Assembly: GCA_030620005.1 (NCBI GenBank)
Contig: JAUXAJ010000311.1
Location: 1 to 5,625, forward strand
Direction: 5' to 3'
DNA length: 5,625 bases
Source of the DNA: Promethearchaeota archaeon
Lineage (GTDB): Archaea > Asgardarchaeota > Lokiarchaeia > Sigynarchaeales > SOKP01
Below are positions 5,021-5,625 of the stretch, in pieces (position 1 is the first letter of the stretch; each line of letters starts with the position of its first letter). The position numbers were made by a program, and so were the translations under genes. The notes below the pieces were generated by a model. That model was not told the DNA's origin, searched no databases, and saw only the letters and a program-made list of their open reading frames with translations.

Positions 5021-5625
5021 CTACTTTAAAGCTTCATAAACCGCTTTTGAGATCTGAATATCTTGAACAGCTACTCCTGTCAAGTCTGTCACGGTGATTT
5101 CATCGTCAGAGGCCCGTTGGTATTCCTTGTTAGAAATCATTACTCCTAATTCAACTAAATCGTCTTTAGTAATCATGCCATTTTTTATTGCCCAAAAGCA
5201 CTCCCCTCGCGATTGAGCTTGGTCAATGCTGTCAGATATTACTCGATCAGCTTTTTTTAAGATTGCAGAATCTAACTCTTGCTTTTCAGGAGTATCGCTC
5301 CCCATTGCAGTTATGTGAGTACCTTTCTGAATTTGATCTGCGTGAATTAACGGTTTTTTGGAAGGAGTGCAGGTAATGATGAGATTACACGTTGAGGTAA
5401 CTTCTTCTGAATTCATAGTTGTTTTGATATCATAGCCTAAGGGTTCCATGTCTTTTTTGTACGCGTCTAGTTCTTGTTGATTCAAACCCCAGACAGTGAC
5501 ATCCAAACAATCTCTTACATTTTTCAAATACTGCAATTGCATTCTTCCTTGTACACCCGCTCCAAAAATCCCAATTTTCTTAATAATTTTAGGAGCCATG
5601 TATTTAGCGACGACTGCGCCCGCAG
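5021..5625 (-). CDS. Ornithine cyclodeaminase/mu-crystallin family enzyme, C-terminal part, cut by window edge
   Basis: About 200 C-terminal residues are present; the usual length is about 310-340. The frame stays open from the ATG at 5599 to the right edge, adding AGAVVAKY, which matches the family's helix before the NAD-binding domain. That ATG is therefore internal and the true start lies beyond the window. Counting from it, the Rossmann motif is GAGVQG (13-18). MGSDTPEKQELD (99-110) holds Asp102, matching the catalytic Asp of ornithine cyclodeaminase. The family-typical ending TDLTGVAVQDIQISKAVYE is at about 171-189. Relatives include ornithine cyclodeaminase, archaeal alanine dehydrogenase, ketimine or pyrroline-2-carboxylate reductases, EutC and SbnB. 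The N-terminal substrate-binding residues that could help choose are outside the window. The gene reads toward the aminotransferase 80 bases away, and the two may act on the same amino or imino acid. An ATTTTATA-like box near 5000 could also give the aminotransferase its own promoter. Confidence 0.92.
   Translation of the reverse strand, partial: AGAVVAKYMAPKIIKKIGIFGAGVQGRMQLQYLKNVRDCLDVTVWGLNQQELDAYKKDMEPLGYDIKTTMNSEEVTSTCNLIITCTPSKKPLIHADQIQKGTHITAMGSDTPEKQELDSAILKKADRVISDSIDQAQSRGECFWAIKNGMITKDDLVELGVMISNKEYQRASDDEITVTDLTGVAVQDIQISKAVYEALK

Noticed and set aside
5188..5376. Plus-strand open frame inside the cyclodeaminase-family gene
   Set aside because: It overlaps the conserved catalytic segment on the other strand and has no promoter or binding-site support.
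1..5625. Search for CRISPR repeats, tRNA or rRNA genes, transposases and toxin-antitoxin or defence genes
   Set aside because: None was seen on reading both strands; all longer open stretches are explained by the metabolic genes listed.

Overview
The window is AT-rich, gene-dense prokaryotic DNA. It most resembles an archaeal genome, possibly of the Asgard (Lokiarchaeota-like) group. This rests on TATA-like boxes about 30-40 bases ahead of several start codons, short or absent leaders without ribosome binding sites for two main genes, an 11-base T-run after the transporter gene, and a transporter whose loops recall proteins I associate with Asgard genomes. The placement is inference, because no marker gene is present.

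Layout from left to right. Positions 1-248 (minus) hold the N-terminal part of a beta-lactamase-fold serine hydrolase that runs off the left edge. Diverging from it is the N-terminal part of a small membrane protein, probably of the isoprenylcysteine methyltransferase (ICMT)-like family (403-606, plus). It has ACG where a start codon is expected and loses its family-like sequence near 606. At that same point the N-terminal 94 residues of a D-aminoacylase-type amidohydrolase (600-884, minus) also stop. Two convergent genes therefore lack their 3' parts at one shared junction, as a single deletion or an assembly chimera would produce. Upstream of the amidohydrolase, and probably in its operon, is an intact M29 metallo-aminopeptidase (920-2020, minus). 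A 208-base divergent promoter region separates it from an intact GPH/MelB-type major facilitator transporter (2229-3662, plus). A convergent 165-base spacer with termination signals follows. Then come a fold type I PLP-dependent aminotransferase (3828-4940, minus) and, 80 bases upstream of it, a partial ornithine cyclodeaminase/mu-crystallin family gene that runs off the right edge (5021-5625, minus).

Taken together, the genes suggest uptake and breakdown of peptides, modified amino acids or related small molecules. The aminopeptidase and the now broken N-acyl-D-amino-acid deacylase would release amino acids, and the aminotransferase and cyclodeaminase-family enzyme would interconvert amino, imino and keto acids. 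The transporter's substrate is unknown. I see no CRISPR array, transposase, tRNA, rRNA or defence system, and no clearly new multi-gene system. The most notable feature is the double gene truncation at about 600-609.
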